Shown here piece after piece: positions 1 to 5,321 of a DNA stretch of 5,430 nucleotides (the first letter of the stretch is position 1; the number at the start of each line of letters is the position of its first letter). The notes under the pieces are model-generated. The model worked only from the letters and a program-made list of their open reading frames with translations, searched no databases and was not told the origin of the DNA. The DNA lies in contig JAUVYS010000095.1 in NCBI GenBank assembly GCA_030602965.1, positions 1 through 5,430 of the forward strand, written 5' to 3'. Both the position numbers and the translations under genes were made by a program. This DNA is from Candidatus Bathyarchaeota archaeon (GTDB lineage: Archaea > Thermoproteota > Bathyarchaeia > RBG-16-48-13 > JAGMEO01).

Positions 1-161
1 CAGAAACCCGCGTTAAAGACGCCAATAACGCTGGAGCAGAGATATTGGCAGTAGCGTGTCCATTCTGCCTATTAACCTTTGAGGACGCTGTTAAAACAAC
101 AGGACTTGAAGAAAAAATCAAAATCATGGATGTAGTAGAACTATTAATACCTGCGTTATAA
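1..161 (+). CDS. C-terminal end of a CCG-domain Fe-S protein (HdrB/HdrD-like), partial
   Basis: The reading frame enters from the left edge (first full codon at 3) and ends at TAA 159-161, leaving 52 residues of the C terminus. The visible hallmark is ACPFC (residues 18-22 of the fragment), followed by an acidic and hydrophobic stretch (LLTFEDAV) and a closing helix-like segment (MDVVELLIPAL). In heterodisulfide reductase HdrB/HdrD, the LutA/GlcF-type lactate and glycolate oxidase subunits and related proteins, the second cysteine-rich CCG repeat ends in just this kind of CPxC sequence, which ligates an Fe-S cluster; the proteins pass electrons in redox complexes. The subfamily cannot be chosen because the N-terminal part, with any ferredoxin domain, lies outside the window. 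It converges on pantoate kinase with a 27-nt gap, so the two are not co-transcribed. The family call is fairly sure, the substrate unknown. Confidence 0.72.
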   Translation, partial: ETRVKDANNAGAEILAVACPFCLLTFEDAVKTTGLEEKIKIMDVVELLIPAL

Positions 162-188
162 CAAAAATTGAGTTATGTGCACAGAGGA

Positions 189-1121
189 CTATTCTATGAT
201 TCTGCCACCTTGAAAATCGATCGCTGAATTAATGATTCTATTTTTGGGTAAATACTTCCTAAAGACATCATAAACTGTATCAGCTTTTTCCGTTGTGGTT
301 ATAGCGTGTACTGATTCACCTAACATGTTTTGAGTCGCCCCGATAGCACCTGCTTCTTCCGCCTCTAAGATAAGTTGTTTAACTCTGTCAGACATAAGAC
401 CGAGATTAAAAGCAAAATCTTTACAGGCGTCCAGAAAGTTATGTAAGTTTGGATCGCGAAGTATCCTGTTCATTGTCTTTACCCCTAGTTTATTAACAAT
501 CATTTTCCACTTGGGCGAGAGAATGATCTCACTCTTCTCCATTGGTTTGAATGCACCTGCAACTATTTTCAGGTTGGGCGGTATAGGAATGCGGTCAACC
601 AATCCTATGCCCGCTGCTCCACTCTTCACGATCAAAACTAACCCTCCAACCATTAATCCCTCCACCGTGCCAAGGCCTGTGTGACAAACAACATCTGCTA
701 CATGAGCCATCTTCCCAATATGGTTGTAAGTGAGATTCAGCCCTAGAGTTTGAGATAATGCTAGCCCACAGGAATATGCACCGGCAGCACTGGTTCCAAA
801 CCCTGATCCAATTGGAAGCGCAACTGAGTGCCTGACCTCTATAGAATAGTTATCTTTGGTTTGTTTGAGAAGAAGTTTGACCATGGTTTCTGTGGTCTTT
901 GCTTCCACATTCTCTCCATCTATGTAGATCTTGATCTTTGTTTCCCCTGACAGTTTCGCACTAGTCTCTGTAGTAACACCATCTGCAGTACCGAATCCTC
1001 CACCTCGTGATCCTATTCTCGCTGGATCTTTGATTGGTGAACCATCTTCTTCTTGATCACATATCTCGAAAAAACTTGAGATGCCTCCAGGAGAGAAGGC
1101 TCTGCTCGTTGAGTGCTTCAT
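189..1121 (-). CDS. Pantoate kinase (archaeal GHMP-family, CoA biosynthesis)
   Basis: A 310-residue GHMP-fold kinase. Archaeal pantoate kinase phosphorylates (R)-pantoate with ATP to 4-phosphopantoate, which phosphopantothenate synthetase then joins to beta-alanine; this is the archaeal replacement for the PanC/PanK route to CoA and is cytosolic. Seen in the sequence: the N-terminal AFSPGGISSFF (8-18), GSRGGGFG (37-44), the glycine/serine-rich GHMP ATP-binding loop PIGSGFGTSAAGA (103-115), TGLGTVEG (148-155), and a C-terminal MLGESVHA (266-273), in the order and at the length expected for the archaeal enzyme. The N-terminal motif departs from the usual PGHITG form (GG-ISS instead), a point to note but probably tolerated. 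The ATG at 1121 places the first motif about seven residues in, as is normal. It is the second gene of a minus-strand operon, 10 nt after the stop of a membrane protein resembling an ECF S component. No phosphopantothenate synthetase gene is in the window. Confidence 0.88.
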   Translation of the reverse strand: MKHSTSRAFSPGGISSFFEICDQEEDGSPIKDPARIGSRGGGFGTADGVTTETSAKLSGETKIKIYIDGENVEAKTTETMVKLLLKQTKDNYSIEVRHSVALPIGSGFGTSAAGAYSCGLALSQTLGLNLTYNHIGKMAHVADVVCHTGLGTVEGLMVGGLVLIVKSGAAGIGLVDRIPIPPNLKIVAGAFKPMEKSEIILSPKWKMIVNKLGVKTMNRILRDPNLHNFLDACKDFAFNLGLMSDRVKQLILEAEEAGAIGATQNMLGESVHAITTTEKADTVYDVFRKYLPKNRIINSAIDFQGGRIIE

Positions 1122-1131
1122 ATGAAAAACA

Positions 1132-1854
1132 TCAACGCTTTTTATTTGGTTTTAGCCTTGGAAATGCCATGTAACAAGCCTTCAGAATTGGTGGTACAAG
1201 TGTGACGAGAAATGGAATCTCAGTTGCGTATGTCCAGATGAACCATAGGAAACTGGCTTGAAAAGGCAACGATGTTTCTCCTGATGGTAAAATGAAGAAT
1301 TGACTGAAAACCCATATCCCTAAACCGATAATAGCACTCCCGACACTAAGACCGATAATTGATCCAATTCCGACACTTCTCCAGTCTGGCCAAATGTAAT
1401 TGATGACTAAGGCTAAAACAACACTGAAGATGCAAATCATGATGAATAGGTATGAAGTGAAGGAGTTGAGATAGCCTTGAGTAAGAAGCCAAAATGAAAT
1501 AAGGGCAAGTATAAGGCCAAAAACGCCACTGGTCAATATGAATGGTTCTTTAAGGTTTTTTTGTCCTATGTAACCAACCAAATAAAATGCGACAAAGTTT
1601 GACGTAACGCCTACAAGAAGACTGAGTAGAGCGTTTCCATGAATTAGCATGTCACTTATGAATATACCGATGGCTGCACCCACTCCTCCCACCATAGGAC
1701 CGAAAAGGTTTGCGAAGACAGCAGGGATTATAACTGCAGGCCAGAATCTTACAACTCCTATGATAGGAGTGAATACACCAAGATAAGTAAGATATCCGAA
1801 GCCAGCATACAAGGCAGCGTTTAAACTAGTTGCTATGAGATCCTGCGATTTCAT
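1132..1854 (-). CDS. Membrane protein resembling an ECF transporter S component
   Basis: With the start chosen here the protein has 240 residues and about six to eight hydrophobic segments (roughly 9-30, 38-70, 76-96, 106-124, 133-153, 163-187, 200-222), separated by short polar loops, with a basic C-terminal tail (RLKPNKKR). Residues 36-70 carry a RFWPAV...LFGPMVGG...IGIFISDML pattern typical of integral-membrane substrate-capture (S) components of energy-coupling factor vitamin transporters. Such S components need EcfT and EcfA ATPases, which are not in the window. The substrate is not readable; because pantoate kinase follows 10 nt downstream in the same operon, a CoA precursor such as pantoate or pantothenate is an attractive inference. 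An ATG at 1914 would add 20 residues, but the promoter TATA box at 1876-1884 lies inside that extension, and 1854 is 26 nt downstream of it, so a leaderless start at 1854 is preferred. Alternative: an uncharacterised polytopic membrane protein. Confidence 0.68.
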   Translation of the reverse strand: MKSQDLIATSLNAALYAGFGYLTYLGVFTPIIGVVRFWPAVIIPAVFANLFGPMVGGVGAAIGIFISDMLIHGNALLSLLVGVTSNFVAFYLVGYIGQKNLKEPFILTSGVFGLILALISFWLLTQGYLNSFTSYLFIMICIFSVVLALVINYIWPDWRSVGIGSIIGLSVGSAIIGLGIWVFSQFFILPSGETSLPFQASFLWFIWTYATEIPFLVTLVPPILKACYMAFPRLKPNKKR

Positions 1855-1875
1855 GCATAAAATATTGATCGAATG

Positions 1876-1884
1876 AAAATATAA
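1876..1884 (-). promoter_or_regulatory. TATA box of the membrane protein/pantoate kinase operon
   Basis: On the minus strand TTATATTTT is centred 26 nt upstream of the ATG at 1854, the standard archaeal TATA-to-transcription-start distance. Transcription would therefore begin at or within a base or two of the start codon, giving a leaderless mRNA. No Shine-Dalgarno precedes 1854, in agreement with this. Confidence 0.6.
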
Positions 1885-1926
1885 GTGAAATGTGTAAATA
1901 GAATTTTCTCTCATGTGCGAAGTTGT

Positions 1927-2067
1927 TTAGAAGCAGCAGCAGCGCCTCTTTTTTAGATCTTGAGGGCACATTCTATCTAGGTCCACGATGCAGTAGATGG
2001 GTGCTCGATAACCGTATTCGCATGTTCCACTTGACAATATCTTTACTGTTCCTCTTTGAACTTCCAA
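1927..2067 (-). CDS. Small six-cysteine protein, unrecognised, TTG start
   Basis: A 46-codon reading frame that starts TTG at 2067 and stops TAA at 1929-1927, with an in-frame TGA three codons upstream of the start. The product has six cysteines (positions 16, 26, 34, 43, 44, 45), with a GTCEYGY segment, a DRMCP segment and a C terminus of two arginines, three cysteines and phenylalanine. The spaced cysteines suggest metal or disulfide binding; the terminal Cys triplet comes from a short CTG/TGC trinucleotide run. Support for expression is an AAATATA box centred 26 nt upstream of the TTG (2090-2096), ideal for a leaderless archaeal transcript, and the lack of any other gene in this gap between the ATPase and the transporter operon. 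I do not recognise a family; the N-terminal half (VKI...GTCEYG) faintly recalls small cysteine-containing archaeal proteins of the TIGR04076 type, but it is shorter and the match is only by eye. It could also be a decayed fragment. Confidence 0.45.
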   Translation of the reverse strand: MEVQRGTVKILSSGTCEYGYRAPIYCIVDLDRMCPQDLKKRRCCCF

Positions 2068-2089
2068 ATTGAATCAACTTTTTGGGGCG

Positions 2090-2096
2090 TATATTT
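2090..2096 (-). promoter_or_regulatory. TATA-like box for the small cysteine-rich gene
   Basis: AAATATA on the minus strand is centred at about 2093, 26 nt before the TTG at 2067. It overlaps the TAA stop codon (2095-2097) of the upstream ATPase gene, so the small gene could be transcribed on its own even though the ATPase lies just upstream on the same strand. The match is short and could be fortuitous. Confidence 0.4.
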
Positions 2097-3717
2097 AGGC
2101 GGATAGTTCACTCCATCTTTTCAGGTTCAATTTTCTAAGTTTTTTAAAGAGGCTTCCGAAATCTATTACTTCGTTTAATGAACCATTTTGTAGCATGGAA
2201 GGTCTAGGTTGCCTGACAATTAACTCATCGAGTAGATAGTTCATTGCAAGCTGAACCGCCTCTTCCGGTGGTTCGAGAACAACGACATCCTTGGGAATAA
2301 CATCTTCCTCATCCACCAAGGACTTGAGTTGAGTGAAATAGTCCAGTATAGTAAGGTTACTGCCAATCTTTATAGCGTTATCGATCTGCCTTGTCCCAAA
2401 GTTCAAGCGAATCGTGTTTAGGTTTCCAACCTCTTTTAGGAACATGACGTACTCGTTGCAGATGCTCTTCACTCTTTCATAGTCTTCTTCTGGCCACAAG
2501 ATATTTGGGTTAGGATAACCATCTATGACCTGTCTATTGGAGGCAATCTCGTAGAGGAGACAGAGAAACAGCCGAATTTTCCAGACCTCTTTCTCGTCCA
2601 TTTTGAGAGAGCGATCTTGGTAGAATTCATGTACTTTGTCATCATAGACATAGGCTCTAAGGATGAGTCTGGATAATATTGCTCTAATGTCTGAGTCGAA
2701 GGAGAGTATGCCCTGGGATTTATTATAATTTATATTAAAATTGACTATGAAGCATCCCTTGAAATGATATTCTGGGACACTTATTCCACTCTTCAGAGCC
2801 CATCTGATCTTCTCCCCCTCAAATATTCTTTTCTGAAGTGTCTTAAGTTCAGGTGAGAGACGTAGCCATTTGGTGTATTCGTCGTTGAGGTAGATGAAGT
2901 TGTAACCGCTGTGTTCTTCGATGTAGCTTCTGAATATAAATGAGGGGCCTGTGACATCCTCTATTCCATCTCGGATGAAGGGGATGCCACAGGGCTCAAC
3001 TCTTGGGTCGGCGGAACCGCAGAGGAGGTTTCTTGTAACGAAGCTTTTTCCCGAGTTTTGATCTCCTGCGTTTGCGATGTTTATACGGCTGTTAAGGATT
3101 TTGTCGGGCGTCTCTATTCTCACATTGTTTACCGCGGGGATTGTAGCTAATGTCAATAAGACTTCAGCGAATGGGTAAATGTCGAGTGTGCAGCTATAAC
3201 CCGCATATCGTTTAGCATAGAGTATTAGATCTTTTAATCCTATCCTTGAAAGTTCTTCGATGTTTTCTTTTGCTTCTTCGAGTCGTTCTTTGTGTACTTC
3301 TCTCTTCTTTGATACGAATTCGAGTTCATCTAGAAGATTTTGGCCCTCAGACCTCATGGTTCCGTTTGTTGTGAGGCATGATGTTAAGACTCTTTCTATT
3401 TGTAGTTGAAGGTTGACTTCGAGTTTTGTGTGTGTGATTTGGTTGATCTTGGTTCTTACCGTAAATTCTTTGATTTTGGTCTGGATTTCTTCGTATTCTA
3501 TCTGCGCTATCTCTTTTCCTATCTTGGTCGTTTGATAATATCCTCTTTTCTTCTTTGTGACCAGACCTTTAATTCTAAGTCTGTTAAGGACGTCAATCAG
3601 AGCTTCTTCCGTACTGTTATACGGATTTTCTGGGTGAGCCCTTAATTCACTTAGTTTAGTAGAGCCCATTTGTCCAAGTAGCTGAAGCATTTGATGTTGT
3701 TGAGGCGAGATTTTCAT
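2095..3717 (-). CDS. Winged-helix AAA+ type P-loop ATPase, MCM-like motif order, function unknown
   Basis: A 540-residue protein. Residues 5-70 look like a winged-helix DNA-binding domain (helices plus a basic TKKKRGYYQTT wing). Residues 75-160 are charged and helical, probably coiled coil. The ATPase core follows: Walker A GDQNSGKS (218-225), Walker B FIYLNDE (274-280), a segment LKTLQKRIFEGEKIRWALKSGI (291-312), sensor-1-like FIVNFN (323-328), then DIRAILSRLILRAYVYDD (343-360) with candidate arginine fingers R350 and R354, and a C-terminal helical part with a possible sensor 2 near TRQ (442-444). This order recalls MCM-type AAA+ proteins, where a helix insert, sensor Asn and an ILSRFDL segment follow Walker B. 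The MCM N-terminal OB/zinc domain is absent, so it is not the replicative helicase. Possible roles include an element-encoded helicase or an ATP-dependent DNA-binding regulator; neither is shown. ATG 3717 is chosen because no other in-frame ATG, GTG or TTG lies after the upstream TGA at 3763-3765. Confidence 0.72.
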   Translation of the reverse strand: MKISPQQHQMLQLLGQMGSTKLSELRAHPENPYNSTEEALIDVLNRLRIKGLVTKKKRGYYQTTKIGKEIAQIEYEEIQTKIKEFTVRTKINQITHTKLEVNLQLQIERVLTSCLTTNGTMRSEGQNLLDELEFVSKKREVHKERLEEAKENIEELSRIGLKDLILYAKRYAGYSCTLDIYPFAEVLLTLATIPAVNNVRIETPDKILNSRINIANAGDQNSGKSFVTRNLLCGSADPRVEPCGIPFIRDGIEDVTGPSFIFRSYIEEHSGYNFIYLNDEYTKWLRLSPELKTLQKRIFEGEKIRWALKSGISVPEYHFKGCFIVNFNINYNKSQGILSFDSDIRAILSRLILRAYVYDDKVHEFYQDRSLKMDEKEVWKIRLFLCLLYEIASNRQVIDGYPNPNILWPEEDYERVKSICNEYVMFLKEVGNLNTIRLNFGTRQIDNAIKIGSNLTILDYFTQLKSLVDEEDVIPKDVVVLEPPEEAVQLAMNYLLDELIVRQPRPSMLQNGSLNEVIDFGSLFKKLRKLNLKRWSELSA

Positions 3718-3815
3718 AGACGGTTCACTTGAGATGTGACAACAGTTTTGCAGTGAATGACTTCAAGGAGGCTTTCGGCTGCCTTTATTCTTGGGAGGGT
3801 ATTGTTAGTCTTCAC
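3714..3815 (-). CDS. Possible 33-residue leader/small protein overlapping the ATPase start
   Basis: A frame from GTG at 3815 to TGA at 3716-3714 encodes 33 residues (VKTNNTLPRIKAAES..., ending VTSQVNRL). Its stop overlaps the ATPase start as ATGA, a classical arrangement for translational coupling. It fills the otherwise unusually long leader of about 90 nt between the palindromic TATA box (3831-3840) and the ATPase ATG. The middle (IKAAESLLEVI) could form an amphipathic helix; no domain is recognised. Against it: GTG lies only about 21 nt from the TATA centre, slightly too near for a leaderless start, no Shine-Dalgarno is seen, and a 34-codon open stretch can arise by chance. Confidence 0.35.
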   Translation of the reverse strand: MKTNNTLPRIKAAESLLEVIHCKTVVTSQVNRL

Positions 3816-3824
3816 ATCAGCACT

Positions 3825-3844
3825 ACAGTATATTTTTATACTGT
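3825..3844. promoter_or_regulatory. Palindromic operator between ATPase and regulator genes
   Basis: Perfect 7-nt arms ACAGTAT (3825-3831) and ATACTGT (3838-3844) flank a 6-nt AT spacer; two further outer positions also pair after one mismatch. The centre forms a TATA box on the minus strand, so a dimeric regulator bound here would block TBP at the ATPase promoter. It lies between a winged-helix regulator gene and its divergent neighbour, the usual place for an autoregulatory site. That the regulator at 3907 binds it is inferred. Confidence 0.55.
3831..3840 (-). promoter_or_regulatory. TATA box of the ATPase transcription unit
   Basis: TATAAAAATA read on the minus strand is the strongest TATA box facing the ATPase gene. 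It predicts transcription from about 3810, which leaves roughly a 90-nt leader before the ATG at 3717. It is embedded in the palindrome at 3825-3844, hence probably repressible. A second AT-rich stretch slightly upstream (about 3846-3857) is a weaker alternative. Confidence 0.5.
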
Positions 3845-3864
3845 GGTATAATAATAAACTCAGA

Positions 3865-3876
3865 TAAATATATAAA
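3865..3876 (+). promoter_or_regulatory. TATA box of the winged-helix regulator gene
   Basis: TAAATATATAAA is an excellent archaeal TATA element centred near 3871. It predicts transcription from about 3897, some 10 nt before the TTG start at 3907. The palindrome at 3825-3844 lies upstream of this box, so a bound regulator would occlude the ATPase promoter more directly than this one. Confidence 0.55.
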
Positions 3877-3906
3877 CCTTTTCACACATAACAGGAACGA
3901 TAAACA

Positions 3907-4260
3907 TTGACTCGTACAAGAACCTTTGAAAAAAGCATCGGGAGTAAAGGGTTCCTAGACATCCTGTATCTCCTTAAAGAGACGCCTCAATCCTTCACGG
4001 AACTAACAATAAAACTTCGTTACAGCAGAGCCACGATATCTACAAGATTAAGCGAAGCTCTAAAATTGAAACTTATTGAGCCAAAATGGATAGTGAAAGG
4101 TAGAATGAGGGTCAGATGGAAGTATCAGCTCTCAGAAGACGGTGAAAAACTTCTCGAGACTCTTGGCGATGAAGATTTCTTGAAAGCTCAACAAACAATC
4201 AGACGTGTAAAAGAAAAAGCAATAAAGGCGGTAGAAAAGGGAAAAGTCATCTCTTCATGA
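3907..4260 (+). CDS. Winged-helix transcriptional regulator, TTG start
   Basis: A compact 117-residue protein. Residues 12-55 form a helix-turn-helix (DILYLLKETPQSFTELTIK, then a recognition helix SRATISTRLSEALKLKLI at 40-57), residues 58-76 a strongly basic beta wing (KGRMRVRWKYQLS), and residues 77-117 a lysine-rich C-terminal helix that may mediate dimerisation. The layout is that of small archaeal HxlR/ArsR/MarR-like regulators; the exact family is not assigned and no effector domain or metal-binding cysteines are present (the protein has no cysteine). The start codon is TTG at 3907; the TATA box at 3865-3876 gives a very short leader, and no ATG follows early in the frame. It is divergent from the ATPase gene across a 189-nt region containing a palindrome, so it probably controls that gene and itself. 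Its end overlaps the converging 296-residue gene by 14 bp. Confidence 0.8.
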   Translation: MTRTRTFEKSIGSKGFLDILYLLKETPQSFTELTIKLRYSRATISTRLSEALKLKLIEPKWIVKGRMRVRWKYQLSEDGEKLLETLGDEDFLKAQQTIRRVKEKAIKAVEKGKVISS

Positions 4261-5137
4261 TTTCCGCTGTAACCCCATTTATACGGATCTCTTTAATCTT
4301 GTCCTTATGTTGATAGTGAAACACGTACACCGGCAGAAACACAGTTTGTAATTTTGTCACTTCAAAATGATTCTCTAGAATGCTTTGGAAAGCTGTTGGA
4401 GGGCGAACGATCCTCTCCCGAAGCCTATTGACGATTCCGGTCTTTGACTCAGCTGATCTTGAGACGTCGCATTTTAAACCCTTAACATTAAGATTGCTGA
4501 TGTGTTTAATCTTTGACATTCTAGGACTGGCCAACATGAAGCTTTTGAAGACGGCTTCTCTTCTGCCAAACATATCCAAAAACAACGATCCTTCTTGATA
4601 ATAATGCACTAGTTCAGTGACATCGCCACTGAGAACAATGTGTCTTGGAGAAGACTTAATGTCTTCACTCGCCTTCACCTTTGAGATAAGCGTTGGCCCA
4701 TTGAATGGTTTGCCTTGGATGTGAACGTCTCTAATCTTTCCACCTAGATGAACAGCCACCACATCCTCATTAACTGGAATATTATACGTTGTCCCCCTGA
4801 AGTAGAAGCACATGTGATAGCCACTGATTATCCAGTAGGGAAACCAACAAAGCATCTTGCCAATTAATTCAACATCTTCCTTTTGTGGCTTCCCAAGCAA
4901 ACCGTAAAAACGTGGAAAAAGTTTAGTCTTACTTAACTCAGATACATTCAAAGCGTCATCTAAAGGGATGTGTTTAAGTTCAATAAGTTCCTCTTTGATT
5001 CCCTCAGGACTCCATCCATTGCCAGCTTGAGCTTCCTCGAAGCCAGTCCTAGAGACCTTGTAGAATTCAGAGACCTCTTCAGCACTCTTCGTCATTTCAA
5101 GATATTTTTGAAGGCGATCAGAGAGATCTTCAGACAT
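4247..5137 (-). CDS. Conserved-looking soluble protein of unknown function, 296 residues
   Basis: I do not recognise this family. The protein has no signal peptide and no convincing membrane helix. Residues 1-60 are charged and helical (EDLSDRLQKYLEMTKSAEEV...). A mixed, aromatic-rich part follows: LFPRFYGLLGKP (73-84), then WFPYWIISGYHMCFYFRGTTY (98-118, an aromatic beta-rich strand) and EDVVAVHLGGKIRDVHIQGKPF (124-145). The C terminus (267-292, FLPVYVFHYQ...IKEIRINGVTAEI) has a similar layout of Pro, aromatic residues, Tyr, Arg and a following Gly, hinting at an internal duplication. ATG 5137 is the only start after an in-frame TAA seven bases upstream; a TATA box lies at 5184-5192 and a weak AAAGGG precedes it. 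It is divergent from triosephosphate isomerase and converges on the regulator with a 14-bp overlap. Being a lone cistron, its context says little about its role. Confidence 0.7.
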   Translation of the reverse strand: MSEDLSDRLQKYLEMTKSAEEVSEFYKVSRTGFEEAQAGNGWSPEGIKEELIELKHIPLDDALNVSELSKTKLFPRFYGLLGKPQKEDVELIGKMLCWFPYWIISGYHMCFYFRGTTYNIPVNEDVVAVHLGGKIRDVHIQGKPFNGPTLISKVKASEDIKSSPRHIVLSGDVTELVHYYQEGSLFLDMFGRREAVFKSFMLASPRMSKIKHISNLNVKGLKCDVSRSAESKTGIVNRLRERIVRPPTAFQSILENHFEVTKLQTVFLPVYVFHYQHKDKIKEIRINGVTAEIMKR

Positions 5138-5183
5138 GTCCCTTTAACATCCATTAGAGAAGCATGATTCAAATACGAAAGGA

Positions 5184-5192
5184 ATGTATATA
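5184..5192 (-). promoter_or_regulatory. TATA box of the 296-residue protein gene
   Basis: On the minus strand CTATATACA, preceded by a purine-rich AAAAGGG that may serve as a TFB recognition element, is centred near 5188. Transcription would begin around 5162, giving a 5' leader of about 25 nt before ATG 5137. Confidence 0.5.
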
Positions 5193-5199
5193 GCCCTTT

Positions 5200-5219
5200 T
5201 GTTCAAAATTTCCTGAACA
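5200..5219. repeat. Short inverted repeat upstream of the 296-residue gene promoter
   Basis: TGTTCA (5200-5205) and TGAACA (5214-5219) form perfect 6-nt arms around an 8-nt AT-rich spacer, just upstream of the TATA box at 5184-5192 in the divergent spacer before triosephosphate isomerase. It could be an operator for a dimeric regulator, but arms this short in AT-rich DNA also arise by chance. Confidence 0.3.
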
Positions 5220-5265
5220 TTTAAAAAAAATCTTTTCCACTTTAAAAAAATTTATGAAGTTGAAA

Positions 5266-5272
5266 TTATAAT
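5266..5272 (+). promoter_or_regulatory. Candidate TATA box for triosephosphate isomerase
   Basis: TTATAAT is centred about 5269, predicting transcription from about 5295 and a leader near 27 nt that would include the Shine-Dalgarno at 5310-5315. A second AT-rich stretch (5241-5254) is an alternative, so the choice is uncertain. Confidence 0.35.
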
Positions 5273-5309
5273 GATAAAATTTTTAGGTGAGAAAGGAACG
5301 TGAAGGATA

Positions 5310-5315
5310 AGAGGT
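5310..5315 (+). promoter_or_regulatory. Shine-Dalgarno of triosephosphate isomerase
   Basis: AGAGGT ends 6 nt before the first of two tandem ATGs (5322 and 5325). The spacing favours 5322, though 5325 is also within range. It is the clearest ribosome-binding site in the window, in contrast to the apparently leaderless genes on the left. Confidence 0.55.
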
Positions 5316-5321
5316 TTTCAA

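Noticed and set aside
162..188. Short oligo-T (five T on the minus strand) after pantoate kinase as a terminator
   Set aside because: Archaeal oligo-T termination is possible, but five T in an AT-rich 27-nt spacer is not enough to call a site.
3406..3645. 79-codon open frame on the + strand
   Set aside because: It lies antisense to the ATPase gene, has a phenylalanine-rich, low-complexity product, and no promoter or ribosome-binding site; it is an artefact of the opposite coding strand.
3766..3786. Possible small hairpin AGGC...GCCT in the ATPase leader
   Set aside because: Only four paired bases with an 8-nt loop; too weak to call a structured RNA or terminator.
4380..4598. 72-codon open frame on the + strand
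   Set aside because: Antisense to the 296-residue protein gene, with no initiation signals and no recognisable protein features.
4970..5167. 65-codon open frame on the + strand
   Set aside because: Mostly antisense to the start of the 296-residue gene and running into its promoter region; no promoter or Shine-Dalgarno of its own.
5221..5256. Two A-rich runs resembling a direct repeat
   Set aside because: Simple AT-rich promoter DNA; no motif beyond base composition.
5287..5310. Seven-codon GTG mini-ORF (MRKEREG) in front of triosephosphate isomerase
   Set aside because: Too short to support; the purine-rich composition is better explained as the ribosome-binding region.
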